Assembly (NCBI GenBank): GCA_013399015.1
Contig: VWZX01005764.1
Coordinates: forward strand, 62,001-126,000
From: Galbula dea
Lineage: Eukaryota; Chordata; Aves; Piciformes; Galbulidae
Direction of reading: 5' to 3'
Length of the DNA: 64,000 bases
Below, one piece after another: positions 23,012 through 34,580 of this stretch (within the stretch, counting starts at the first letter, position 1; the number at the start of each line of letters is the position of its first letter). Below the pieces are notes generated by a model. That model was given only the letters and a program-made list of their open reading frames with translations. It did no database searches and was not told the origin of the DNA. A program made the translations under genes and the position numbers.

Positions 23012-25365
23012 ACAGGGAATGTTCATTGTTCTCTTGGCTCCAGGCTACTGAGATGGACCAGGAGAATTTTGGTGATGATTCAAGAGCAAAAACTCTGCTG
23101 AACAAGGCCTGTTGCCACTTCTGGGTAGGCATAAGTCAACTCTGAGACATACTGCTAGCCATTCTACAGCAACATCTGTGACAGGTACCCAGAATCTGCT
23201 GCTCTGAGTTTTCCAGAGGGACAGGACTGGGACTACTCCTTTGCCTTCAGGTTTATTAGACCCTTTGGAGAACTGGCAGCCTGGATAGCTTGTTCAAAAA
23301 ACATTGTTTCCTTAATCTTCATTGAGCTTTTTTTTGGCTTTAGGGATGCTATGTTTTACAATTACTACTGGTGAGTTTTGTGATGTAGAAAGCACTGGCT
23401 TAGCTCTGTTTCTGTTCAGATCTACAGTAAACCTCCCAGAAAATCCCACTTTCCAGTTCCCTTACCTTGAGTCAGAGCTTGCTTACACAAATGTATGGAG
23501 AGATTTACTTTTTCTTGCATGCATGAATTAGTCCCTTAAAAAGAGTTGACACTTGTCTTCCTTTGAGAGAAGGCTTGAAGGCTTCAGGCTGCTGGGAAGA
23601 TGGAAGGTCACTGTAGGGCTCTGCAGCGTGCAGGGAGGGGACTGACAGTTTGGCCTCTGCTGTTGACAGGTGGACACATCATGGGGACCTCAAGGCTCAT
23701 GCAGAATTTGCAGAGAGCCCTGGAGGTGTGGTCAAAACCCTGTGGTGAAGACAAGAAGGGAAGGCAAAGCAAGCAGAAGAATTGTTTATCATCTGCTTCT
23801 CTTCTCTGCTTGTTTTCTTCTTCCCTTTAATTTTATTCCTTCAAACAAAGAAGTTGAGTGGCTCTGCTTATTTTGGATGAAAATTTGGCCTTTGAGATTT
23901 AAAGACCTCTTTGAGTATCTAAAGATGCTCTGTCTTCTGGGGGTGTTTGTTGCTAACAGCAGAAGAGAAATTTCTGGTTGCATTGTGTTTATAACATAAA
24001 ATCTCTCTGATTTGTTTTTGGTTTTTTCCTGCTATACATTTTTCTTTATCTTATGGAAATACATTTTGTAACAGACCAGAAAGTAAGTAACAGTAAATGT
24101 GAGAGGGCAAACCCCTGATGTGCAAATTTCTTTGTTGACAGTGGTGAAAATATTGTAGTTGGAAATAGGGTTTCCTCCCCCCAAAAAAAGAAACCCCAAA
24201 TGATTTTGGAGCCTTTTGCACAGAGTTCCTGGCCTTTGAACAGTCTTGGTTATGCAAAGTAGCAGTAAGTTCCCTCCTCTTCATAGAATCTGGCAACTAA
24301 GGAGCTTTATTGCTGCATTCTCCTGTTGTTCTGTATTGGTGAAGCTGCATCTGCTAGGAGAGCTTTGCCTTTGATCTCATGAGCAATGCAGAAGGCAGAG
24401 GACCTGGAGCCAAGGCTGGGTGCATGGAGCAGAACCAGGGCTCTCTGTCAGGTTGCTTTCCAGGAAGCCAAACCATTGACTTCAGAAAACTATTGCTGTT
24501 GTCTTTTGACACTTCAGGAATGGCTTCCCAAGAGACATTACCATTCAAGCATCTGACAGAGGGATGATCTCCACTTAGGGACTCCTGATGCAGACAAGAG
24601 GAAAGATGAATTGCCTGCTCAGCCCATTGCAGGAGAAAATGGTGCTTGGCATGGTGTTGTTTCTCCTGTTGTACATGAGGTGTTGTATTTCCAGGGCTTG
24701 AATTAGGGAGACAAATTCCCAGAGTTATGTGGTGACAACATAACCTTGGAATTATTTTAAGACAGCATGGCAGGTAATAGAGGCCCCAAATTTATGCTTG
24801 GTAATAAAAAGAACCCCTCTATAAAATTTAATATGGACATAGAAATATTATGATGACTTTGCAAATCATTGCAGTGGAAAAACTCCCCTGCAAGGCTTTC
24901 TGTCCAAAGGCAACACTCAGTGGTGGTGGTATCCTCACTCAGGATCAGTGTGCCATTGTAGGTGTCTGTCTTACAGGTAACAGAAGGAAGCTGTAAGAAA
25001 AATAAATGTGATTTTTATTGTTGGCTTAGTTTCAATAATCTGGGAAGTTATTAATAACTGCAGCTGCTTGAATAATTTATGAGATGCCTCTCTGTTTCTT
25101 CACATTAATTATTTGATCACTTCCCCTGCTTATTGTGTTTGTAATTGCAGTGGTGCCTAGAGGATCAGATTAAGATGAGGGTCTCCTACTTTGTGTGCTA
25201 AGATGTAGTCCTTTCCTAAAGAAGCTGCAGTCTGAGTTGCAGTCATAAAGAGAATGGGAACAGTTTGCCAACAGTCATAGCAAAGTGTTTGACAGAGCTG
25301 AGGTGGCATCTTTTGGGAGGCTTAGCTGAACCCTTTGTCTGTTGGACCATAACTTGTCTAACGTG

Positions 25366-25387
25366 TGCTCTCCCCCTCTCTTCCCAG
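25366..25387 (+). other. Splice-acceptor-like polypyrimidine tract
   Basis: The sequence gctctccccctctcttcccag is a textbook 3' splice site, with a C/T tract and CAG, and it is followed at once by gtaatgtgac. The downstream frame is open for about 50 codons to 25542 but matches nothing I recognise. It could mark an exon of an unannotated noncoding RNA or be a decoy. Confidence 0.25.
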
Positions 25388-25849
25388 GTAATGTGACAGA
25401 CTGTTGTGTATCTCTCTGCTTCTGCTTCACCCACATTTGCTGTCCAGCAAGGGAGCTCACAAGTACCCCAGTCCTTAGTGCTGGAAGGACACACCAGAGG
25501 TTTGTCTTTAATACCCCAAATGATGATACTGATGAAGTCTAGGGGAAGGAGGAAAATCTGTTTTCTGTCAGTGGGAATGAGAATGAATCAGTGCAGAGGC
25601 TAGGATGTAAGGGTTGTTTTAGCAGCTTTTCCTGCAGAATTTGTCCTCTGTTTTGACTTGACCCCAAAACTTTGGCTAGAGGTCTCTGACTCTGTCATAT
25701 GAGGTGGTTCTTGGGTTGAATTCAGCACAATTCCCTGTAGATGTCAGATCTGTCTGGGTGCTTTCCATTGCCTTCACTAGAACAACATTTGAAACGCTAC
25801 AATTACATTTCTGTGGGTTTATATTACTTACTGTAATTTGTTATCTTGC

Positions 25850-26070
25850 TTTGGCTTCCATACAGCATTTGCCATTGGAGTTGGAGTTGGAGAATTCAAT
25901 AAATTATGAGATTGACTTATTCCCATTAAAAAGAAGTCATTTTGAAGTCAGATTGCTCCTCTGTAGTGCTGTAATCGAAGAGCGAAACGTAATGAGAGTA
26001 AGTGATTGTTCTGCTGTGGATCTCAACATGCCATTAAAGAGAAAGAAACAAAGCAAACCTTGATGAAAAG
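25850..26070. other. Candidate conserved noncoding element with CpG triplet
   Basis: Non-repetitive AT-rich sequence with gagttggagttggagaattc, aataaattatgagattgact, a group of three CpGs within 14 bases (25976-25989, in taatcgaagagcgaaacgta) and caacatgccattaaagagaa. CpG retention in AT-rich bird DNA hints at constraint. Open frames cross it on both strands (plus 25704-26063, minus 25937-26407) without recognisable motifs, so I favour a regulatory element over an exon. Confidence 0.3.
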
Positions 26071-26417
26071 CACAAACTGACTCTCTCCATTTCAGTTTAA
26101 CAGCAGATTCAGACAAGAGCTGCTCACTGAAGTGGAGCTGAGCAACTTCAGTTGTGTTTAAGACCAGCGAAATAGAATTGAATTCAAATGCTTTAAGACT
26201 ATGGTAATTTGCCTGAAGATGTAAAGTATGGTATTGTTCTCTGCCTGCTCCTGCTGCAAACTGTTCCCAGCTGCCTCTTGACTCTGCCAGGCCCAGAGAG
26301 AGTTTCATGATGTTTACAGTTAGATTTTGGTCTAGGACAGTGAAGCAGACTCTGGCAGTAGCCCTCTTTGCGCAGAGAGAAGTGCCAGAGGCTGATTCAA
26401 CCTGCATGTTTCAGCAG

Positions 26418-26530
26418 GCAGTGGTTGGATTTGGGGTGGCTTCTCTTTGTCCATCAGACTACCTTAGAGGAAGAAGTTATGAACTCAGAGGGCTTTTCCA
26501 ACCATCATGATTCTATAAGTCTATGATTCC
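26418..26530 (+). mobile_element. CR1 LINE 3' tail, degraded, upstream member of a pair
   Basis: The clear part is 26488-26530: cagagggcttttccaaccat followed by catgattctataagtctatgattcc, the type B CR1 terminus with octamer tail. The preceding 70 bp (gtggttggatttggggtggc and after) are a poor match and may be decayed tail or unrelated. No coding remnant is left. It is joined directly to the next CR1 fragment. Confidence 0.75.
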
Positions 26531-26656
26531 AGGTCAGGTTTTTTGGGGCTCTGAGCAACCTGATCTAGTTATCGATGTCCCTGCTGGTAGGAGGAAGGGT
26601 TGGACTGGGTGATCTCTACAGGCCCCTTCCAACTCTAACCTTTCTATAATTCTGTG
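26531..26656 (+). mobile_element. CR1 LINE 3' tail, downstream member of a pair (tail type A)
   Basis: It starts abruptly with aggtcaggttttttggggct, then gagcaacctgatctagttat, gatgtccctgctggtaggag, ggactgggtgatctctacag and ccaactctaacctttctata, ending in attctgtg. This is the final 125 bp of a type A CR1, truncated within the codons after the PSL motif. It begins exactly where the octamer tail of the previous CR1 ends. Either a second copy landed in the tail of the first, or template switching joined them. Confidence 0.9.
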
Positions 26657-28642
26657 CTATTTGAGCTTTAGGAAAGCAAGGAATAATTTGGGGGTAAATA
26701 TAAAGTCTGTCTCCTAATTATCTTTAATTTTTTTCCCCTAAATGACAGAGAATCACAGGAGAATTATTGAAGGATGAATCTCAATGGCCAGGTGCTCCTT
26801 TCTTCTGCTCTGTGAAAGGGAAGCCTGGCTCTTTTGGTTTAGTGGGGTTTCTTGGGTTTCTTTTCAATTAGGAAGATGATCTTGAGGCTAAAAAGCCAAC
26901 TTTCCTTTTCTGGGGGCAGAAGTGGCAAGTTTTCTAATTCAGAGATCAAGCACTTTTGCTGTAGGTGTTCCTGGGAGTGTTTTGCTTGCACAAAGAGATT
27001 TGCTGTGTGCAGCAAGAGGCTACCTCCTTCTTCTGAATGTATCCCAGTTCTTGGAGCATGAAAGCTCTGGTGTGTGGTGTGCAGTTTGCTTTTGTTTCTA
27101 ACATATTCTGACATTTGCCTGTTCCTTAGCACAGGACAAAAGATTTCTGTGCTGCCTGTGGAGAGGGAGAAATGTGGATATGGAGACTTCAGTGCTTTGG
27201 AGGGGAATAATTCCCTTCTTTTAGGCAGTAGTGGAATCTCACATACCCCTGTCCAGAATCTGACAGAGGTTGGCCTGTAATTAGTAGGAATGTAGGAATG
27301 GCCCTGGATCCTTTAAAACATATAATATTAGTGTTGTGCCAGAAAAAAAAATGATCAGTTTCCTGTTCCAGACCTGGAGTTTGATCATCAGCCCTTGCAA
27401 ATTAGACTCCAGTGAGCCTAAACCTTTTATGGCAGCTGGGTTCTATCCCATTAGGTTTCATTGCCTTCGTTGGTGACACCTTTTCAGTCTGCTTAGCTGG
27501 ACAGGTATGCTTTCCATCAGCCAGAGGCAACCTGGGCTGCCTGGGGATCTGTTACCCACTGATGTAGTTAGGAAGGTCACCAGGCACTCTGGCTGTGTAT
27601 CAGGACATGTGTGACCTCTGGATGATTCCCAGGTTGCCAATGTTTTGGGTCTGTTTGTTTTCAGTAAAACATTATTGGTGCATGAAATTACTGCTAGGAT
27701 CTCAAGAGATTCCAGAGGAGAATGTTAATATTGTTAGGATCTAGCACTTTGAAAAGGAAGCTGGGGAAAGGTACATAAAGGTAGGGAGGTAAGGTTTAAT
27801 TACAGGCCCAATTAATGTATCTGAAGGAATACAAAGCATAGTCCAAGAGGTAATAGAGGCACAACAGAAAACAAATCCATCTCTGGACTGTGACTTCTGT
27901 GACAGAAACCAGATTGTGCTCTGGTTTTACAAGGGCACTGAGATTCCTTAATGAGAATACTTTGGAAAAGAGAAGGATATAAAGTAAACCCATTATAGAA
28001 AGGGTTTGTGCAGTCATCAGCTGGGTGGTGCTGGAATTGTATGCACATAGCAAGAGGATAAAGGTTGGTTTCTAGCCCCCCCAGACCTCCCCTCCAGCTC
28101 CACTACCTACATCAGCCTGTCTTTCTCCTTACCTATGGATAGGACCATGAAGGTTAGCTCAGCCACTTGAGCTAAGTGATAGAACTGAAGATCAGAGTTA
28201 ACAGCACTGGAGGTGCCAGACATGTTTTAAATGGATTAAGCAGAGCAGGAGCTGTCTGTTTACACATCTCAGCAGGTTGGGCTGACAGTTAACAAAATGT
28301 TTTATACATGGGCTTAAATCCTTTCCTCTTCCCCAGAGCAATGCTTGTCCATCCAGAACTGTAAGAATATTCAGTGGATTGAGGCCTCAGCATGGGTGCT
28401 GTGCAGTTTGCTGACCTGCAGGCCTTAGGCTAGCATGCTCTCTTCTGAGGCATGCCTTCCCTTTCTTGCTGCTTAACCACCTTCTGCTGATAGACCATCA
28501 ACAACGTGAAATCTCCTCTTCTTCATGGTAGGGAGAGATGGGCAGTGATTTGGCTCTGTGGTGTGACCAACCTGACCTAGGGAGCCCTGAAAGTCTCCCT
28601 CCTCTTCACTCTTTCCTGGAAAATCTGCCCCAGGTTCCCCAC

Positions 28643-28690
28643 CCAGGGGCGAGGTTCATCATCCCCCAACCAGGGGTGAGGTCCATCTCA
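28643..28690 (+). repeat. Imperfect direct repeat, about 27-bp period
   Basis: The words ccaggggcgaggttcatcatc (from 28643) and ccaggggtgaggtccatctc (from 28670) are near copies, and the surrounding sequence is C-rich. It is probably a small slippage duplication. Confidence 0.6.
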
Positions 28691-30675
28691 GCTGGCTATG
28701 GGGCAAGAAAGTGGTTGTGGGTGACAAGGATGCCAGCAGCTAACCAGGATGCTCTGACCCTACAGCCACAGTTTTCCTCCCACACACCTAAAACAGCTGG
28801 TGCTGTGGTCATGGGGTGAGACAACATCATCTTTCTCCCTTGAGGTCCTTGTTGAGTAGATCTTGCTCGTGGGGACCCCACCTTGAGAGTCACATAGGTG
28901 AGAAACACTGGGTCAGCAGGGGAGGTGCTTGCTGGGGGCTGATCTGGGTCAGTGCCCTCATAACCTGGACAGCCTGGAGAGGGCTGACAACTCCAGCAGG
29001 ATGCTGTGGGTCAGATCTGGAGCTCTGTCAGGTCAAGTCTGGATCACAGTAGATACAAGGCCAATAGATGCACTGAGCAGGGCCTGCCTCAGCCCTGGAG
29101 ACAAGCTGAGGATGAGGACACACACGTGCAAGGAATGTAGCTTCCTCTTCCCCGCCCTCCTGGCACCCCCCTGCCCCTCTGCTAGCCCTCTGCAGTTCTG
29201 GAGGTGGTGGTTCATGGTTTTGTTGACATTTCTATGGGCCCTGAAGTAAGCTGTTTCAGGGTAAGTCAGACACAAGACAGACATAAAGACAAGATGATTT
29301 GTGCTGGACAAAGTCCAGATTGAGCAGTACTAAAGCCCAGCTCTCCCACAGTGATAGTTGCCCATACCTGGCACCATAAAGTGTTTATGTGGCAATCATA
29401 TTGCCTCAGCTTTTCAGCTGCAAAAGAAAATGTAGATTTTTTTCCAAGAGTAAAACTTAGATTGCAAATCAATAAAGGAGAGATGGCTTCCATCCCTGAA
29501 CTCCAGTAAAATGTCCTAACATCTACATTGTGTGCAAACTGAGATAGCCTTGGCATAAAGCCTATGGCATAATAAACCCTGAGATAGGTGGGAGGGAAGC
29601 AGTGCAGGAATTACAAGTCATTTGGAAATTAGATGAGAGTGCATCTCTATTTTTCAGGGGAAGCTTTGTGGTAACTGTCTAGTATGGATAACAGCTCAGT
29701 TTGAAAACAGAGCCTGGGGTAATGCCTTGATTTAGCAGATTTTCTGTCTCAAAACCAAACAAACCTTAATAAAAAAGTAAGCTGTTAGCTGTTATCAAGT
29801 ACCCTCTTCAAAACCCCAGCCAGCCACAAAAGGTCAGAACAGAAACAAAAAGAAGCAGCAGTCCCTCTCTTATTATGGTCCCCTTCTGCTGAACTGGTAA
29901 TGTTGGTTTGAAGAAAGACAGGACTTCTCTTCTTCCCAGGGTTTTGAAATCCTGAATTTACAATGACAAGGGAGTATTGATAAAACTTCACAAATTGCTT
30001 GATCCAGTGTTCTGTCAGATTTTATCAATAAGGACTTGAGTGACATCTCAGTATAGATCTCTCCAGTAAGTTACCGTGGTGCCTTTGCCAGGGCTGCAGA
30101 GCATGACATTCTCCTGGAAATTCTGATCTTTCAAATGGCTAAATTGTTTTGGTTTTGATCCCAAATGCTCAGCTGGTTGCTTTGTATGTGGAGGTGTGAG
30201 ATGGAGCTGCAGAACCTTTGTAGCTGTGGGAGTGTGGGTCTGGTGCTAATTGATGCTGTTTGGCTATCTTTCTGCTTCTGCCATTTCATTTCATTCTTTC
30301 CCCCTTACAATTGGCTCAGTGTTTCCTTTGGGAACTCCTGGGTGCAAAGAACATTTCCTGCAGTGTTTTTACAACAGGATCCTCATTTGCTTCTGCTTCC
30401 TGTGGCACCTCTTCAATGAACACCACAGTATGATCCAGGTTAAAGAAGGTGATCAGGGACATGCAGGTACCCCCCTGGCTGTTGGGGTGTTGTGCAGCTA
30501 GCACAGGATGGCTAATATCATCTGTGTGCTATGATCAGCTCCAGCTCTTCAAGAACAGGGCAGAGAAATCCTTCTCTTTGCTTTTTGGAATCCATCAGAG
30601 AACACATGGCTCTGGCTGAGGAGTTGACATGTTTATTTTATGAAACAATTCAATAGTGAATACAAAGCACATTCC

Positions 30676-30693
30676 ATTTGCATTTCAAATGCA
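30676..30693. promoter_or_regulatory. POU-octamer-like palindrome
   Basis: The bases atttgcatttcaaatgca contain an exact ATTTGCAT octamer (30676-30683) and a perfect 7-bp-arm palindrome with a one-base centre, tgcattt-c-aaatgca (30679-30693). The octamer is the known target of POU-domain factors. No promoter or gene is visible nearby, so functional binding is only a possibility. Confidence 0.25.
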
Positions 30694-31018
30694 GAGGGAA
30701 AGCAGCAGCATATCTGTGAGAGGAAATGAATTGCTGTGTTGAAAATTGAGTGTTCTGACAAGCCACAGGTTGAGCTTGCACTGACAATTTATCATGGCAG
30801 CTGAGCTAATTTGAGTCCTGGGTTTGTATCCAGTGCTGTGTGATGTCCATCTGCAGAGCTGGGTGCTGTGCTGTCTGGCTCTGGAGTCCTGCTTGGGAAC
30901 TGACCTGAGCAGCCAGACAGCAAGTGCTGAAGGAGGGACAGGGACTCTTACCCTGTGCTCAGTGGGATGCCCAGGGAGCTTTCTGGTCAAGTTTATCCAC
31001 TTGCTGCCTCTACTGCTC

Positions 31019-31441
31019 TCACAGAATCACTCTGGTTGGAAGAGACCTCTCAGATCACCCAGTCCAAGTGTCAGCCTATCACCACCATGCCACTGAACCA
31101 TGGCCTTAAGTTCCAATATCTACACTTTTTCTGAACCCCTCCAGGGATGGTGACTCCATCACTGCCCTGGGCAGCTTGGGCTAGTGCTTAACCTTTTCTG
31201 TGAAGAAAATTTTCCTGCTATCCAATCTAAACCTCCCCTGGTGCAACTTCAGGCTGTTTCCTCTTGTCCTGTCACTAGTAACCTGAGAGAAGAGACCAAC
31301 TCCCACCCTGCTCCAGCCTCCTTTCAGGGAGTTGCAGAGAGCAAGGAGGTCTTCCCTGAGCCTTCTGTTTTTCAGACTAAAGAGCCTCAGTTCCATCAGT
31401 TGCTCCTCATAAGACTTATTCTCCAGACCCTTCACCAGCCT
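31019..31441 (-). mobile_element. CR1 LINE 3' fragment, minus strand (tail type B)
   Basis: About 420 bp. The plus strand runs from tcacagaatcactctggttg through ccactgaaccatggccttaa, cccctggtgcaacttcaggc and tttcctcttgtcctgtcact to cttattctccagacccttc. The minus-strand frame from 31435 reads MKGLENKSYEEQLMELRLFS, then KNRRLREDLL and later GRFRLDSRKIFFTEKVKH, and then stops at about 31181. The stop replaces the tryptophan that normally follows the histidine of the HW..LPR motif (a TAG where TGG is expected), so the copy is inactivated at a conserved position. It gives the best view here of the ORF2 C-terminal region. Confidence 0.95.
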
Positions 31442-34400
31442 TTAAGTCCAAAAGAAAGCTACCCTCCTGAGGATTTGGCAAAACAACCAGTTCAAGGGGA
31501 GCAGTTTGCTGTGATGCAGAAGAGCTAATAACCCATGGCACTGTTTTGAAGTCCCAGAGCTGCAGCTTTTAACGGTAATGACAAGAAGAACTTGGCCCAG
31601 TGCTGTAGAGTGCCTCTGGTGAGCAGGAGTTCATTTATGGGCTTCATACAGGAGATTCCTAAGATGGATTTTAAAACACCTCTATTGAAATGATCATGGA
31701 AAATGACTCAGTTGTGAGCTTCTAAATAGTCAGCCTGGGAAGCAGATGGTCCCTCTGAAGAACTTTGGCTTTCATGGGAACAGTGGCTAAAAGTACCCTG
31801 ACTTAGAGGTCTCTTCCAAGCCTAGTGATTCTGTAAATTTGTGTTATATCAGTGGGGGTTGGGAGGCTAGGCAGGAATTCTGATTTTTAGTGACATGCTG
31901 CTTAAATTTTGACATGAACAATTTTCAATTAAGAAGGGAAATGTGTCCAAACCTCCTCTACAACTAGCACCTCAAATTTAAGCCTTGATTTACCTTTTTT
32001 CCCCTCCCATCAGTACCAGTCAAGCTCTGACAACAAGCCTTTTATCTGTGAACTTTACTTACAATGAAAATAAGAGGCTTCAGGAGGTGAAACTGCTGTC
32101 TCTTGAGCCATGTTCACCTGCCTGAAGTAGCACAGAATATCCTGGTCAAGAGGTAGCCTTGCTCTTGGAGTTGACTTACAAAGAGACTTCCAGGGTGTGA
32201 ACCTTCTGCATACTTTTGGAGTAAATTGGCATTCACCTGAGCTGCATTGAAAGATGCTTTAGTGGTTATGGCCTTTCCCTGGGATACTGGCATCTGCCCT
32301 TGCTTTGCTATGAGCCTCTTATGACTGTGAAGGTGCAGTGCCTGAGCTTTCAGTGGGATAACTGTCAGTGAGTGGTCTGTGAACAGCAGAGGAGTGAACA
32401 ACTCTGTGCTAATTCTCCTGCAGAAAAGCCACAGCATGTGGAAACCTTTGGGGTTTGTGTCACCTCTGTCTGGCTTCCCTGGTGCAACAGGAGGAGAGTG
32501 AATTGTGACAGGAGATGTTGCTCAGCATCTCAAGATCCTAGGCCAAGGCTTGCTGCAGAATTGGGCTCTGGCTGTCTGTATCTGGAGTGTTTCTGCTGTT
32601 GAGGTGGGAACTTGGAAAGGGTGTGATTAGGAAAAGTTCCTCTTTTGGTCTGGAACAGCCTCTGCTTCCAGAGCATCCTGCCTTCTGGACTGTGGTGAAA
32701 CTGGAAGCACTATGGTGCCTGCTCTGAAGAGACTCCAGAGGCTAAATTCTGAGTGGAGCAGTGCAAGTTTGGACTGGCCATGGGCTAGGGCTGTCTTCCA
32801 GCAGTTCATCTAGCTCCACAGGGTGACAGGGCAGAATGTTCAAGATTACTGAATCTGCTTTGTCACTGGAAGCTGATAATGTTCTGCTCAGATACTTGCA
32901 TTATATGTTTTGTCTCTAAACAAAGAATGTGTGTGTATGTTGCTGATATCTTGGAGAATCTGATTGGCTTTGAAACCCTGGATCAAATGAGTAATGCACC
33001 TTCAAAATAAGGAGAAACTCTTGTGGGCCAATTTTTCAACTCTTGACAGCTTCCCAGCCTATTTACTGGCTCTCAGCAGAAGAGATGGAGCTGACCAGTC
33101 CCTGGTGTGACTGCCAGCTACTTCCTACAGCTCCCCTGGCTGCTCTGTAAATTGAGCCCACAGAGAAATCACTGCAGCATGGAAAAGGGGACTGAAGGTC
33201 CAGGGTCCTAATGAAATTGCAAACATGGGCCTTGTGGAATTCCTGTTCTCATCTCCAACAGGAGAGAGAGCTCTGTTGAGAGAATTGATTTCCATATTAG
33301 TGAACATGTTTCCTTAGATCTGCTTCCATGCACTGCATGGACATATGGTGGATGTGGGAAATAGTCAGGTGAACCTGTCTGGTGGGGCTGGGCCCTGTCT
33401 GACTGAGCCTAAGCTGACAAGCAGCAAGAAATGGCCAGCTGGAAGTGATATTGCAGTAGCTCCTTTCTCTGAGTTGCCTCCACCAATTTTTGCCATGGCT
33501 TTTTCTAGTTCTCTTTGGAAGGTTCTAGATTTGCTTATTGCCTTTGCAAAGCAATGACTGGTACAAAACCTGAGATACCTGAGGCCTGAGAGAGGATCTG
33601 AGCCTGAAGGCATTCAGCCACTTGGTTTCTACTCAGCCACAGGCAATCCCTTGGTATCACAGGCAGCTCAGAACAGTCTGAGGCAGAGTGAGGAAAATCT
33701 CTGTGGTGGACTGCAATGCCTAGCAAAGCCAACAGGGTGATGCCACTGCAGGACATGTGCAGTTAATATTCTGGGCTGAGTTAACTGGAGTGAAGGCAGG
33801 AGGGGTAGTTGGAGCTGTTCTGCTCTGTTTGAGGAAAGTGAGGCTCTGGTGGGGTTACTGGCTGAGGCATTCCTGTGGGCACTGCAGGAAGTGCAGATCC
33901 CTCTGAATCCCATGGTGGCTTCTTATCATTTTTACCAAGAGTGATAAGCTGCAAATGTTACTGATGTTGCCTGTAAGAAAAGAAGCTACTTGCTCAATCT
34001 AAAAATGAGATCTCTTCCAGTACTCACAAGAGAAGGGTAATGAACAATTGTCTTTTGCCTCTCTCTGAAGTTAAGCCAAGAAGTAATTAATCTAATTGGA
34101 AGCAATAGAGATCTTAGCTTGATACTAGGAAAAGCTTCTTAACTTTAAACACTGAAAGCACGTTGCCCACATAGCACTGGAAGTCTGATAGAAGAGTTGA
34201 GTGTGCTACAGACAAACAGAGCCTGGCACCTTTTCTCATGGCTCTAGGTTGGTCAGACCCTGCACTTCTCTATCAGTTGGGTTTTTTGGGTAGGACACAT
34301 TAAGTGAAGACTTCTGGCCATTATGCCTTTGTTTTGCAAGCAGGGCAGAACAATGCACCAAAGAAGGAAGGTTTGTATGTGTTGAGCCTTTAAATGGGAC

Positions 34401-34566
34401 TCTGCAAAACAAACTTCCAGCTGCTCAAAGAGTTGCTTTCCATCCCCCTTTAACTGAGCTGGTTTCAGTTGTCCTGGGCTGCCCACAATCCAAGCAACCC
34501 CTCTATAGTTGTGAAAACCCTTGATTTTCAGGGCTTACATGAAATTGTACTGCATGCCAACAGTGA

Positions 34567-34580
34567 GTGTGTGTGTGTGT
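34567..34580 (+). repeat. (GT)7 microsatellite
   Basis: Seven perfect GT units with a further gtga on the left edge. A short dinucleotide repeat. Confidence 0.9.

Larger units (their letters stand above)
23012..26417. other. Unique noncoding DNA, AT-rich in places
   Basis: No gene recognised. It contains AT-rich, non-repetitive stretches at about 24720-24870 and 25000-25160 (words gggaagttattaataactgc and cacattaattatttgatcac), a splice-acceptor-like tract at 25366-25387 and the candidate element at 25850-26070. Frames of 109 to 156 codons here match no family I know. Confidence 0.5.
26657..31018. other. Unique noncoding DNA
   Basis: No gene recognised in 4.4 kb. It contains a short imperfect direct repeat at 28643-28690 and a palindromic octamer motif at 30676-30693. 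AT-rich patches occur near 27310-27350 and 29440-29480. Frames of up to 106 codons carry no motif. Confidence 0.5.

Noticed and set aside
25937..26407. 156-codon minus-strand open frame
   Set aside because: No family resemblance. It overlaps a plus-strand open frame across an AT-rich stretch that I prefer to see as noncoding.
31793..31836. Possible CR1 tail (ttagaggtctcttccaagcc)
   Set aside because: Only about 40 bases match, without an octamer array or upstream CR1 sequence. It may be a decayed end but is not secure.
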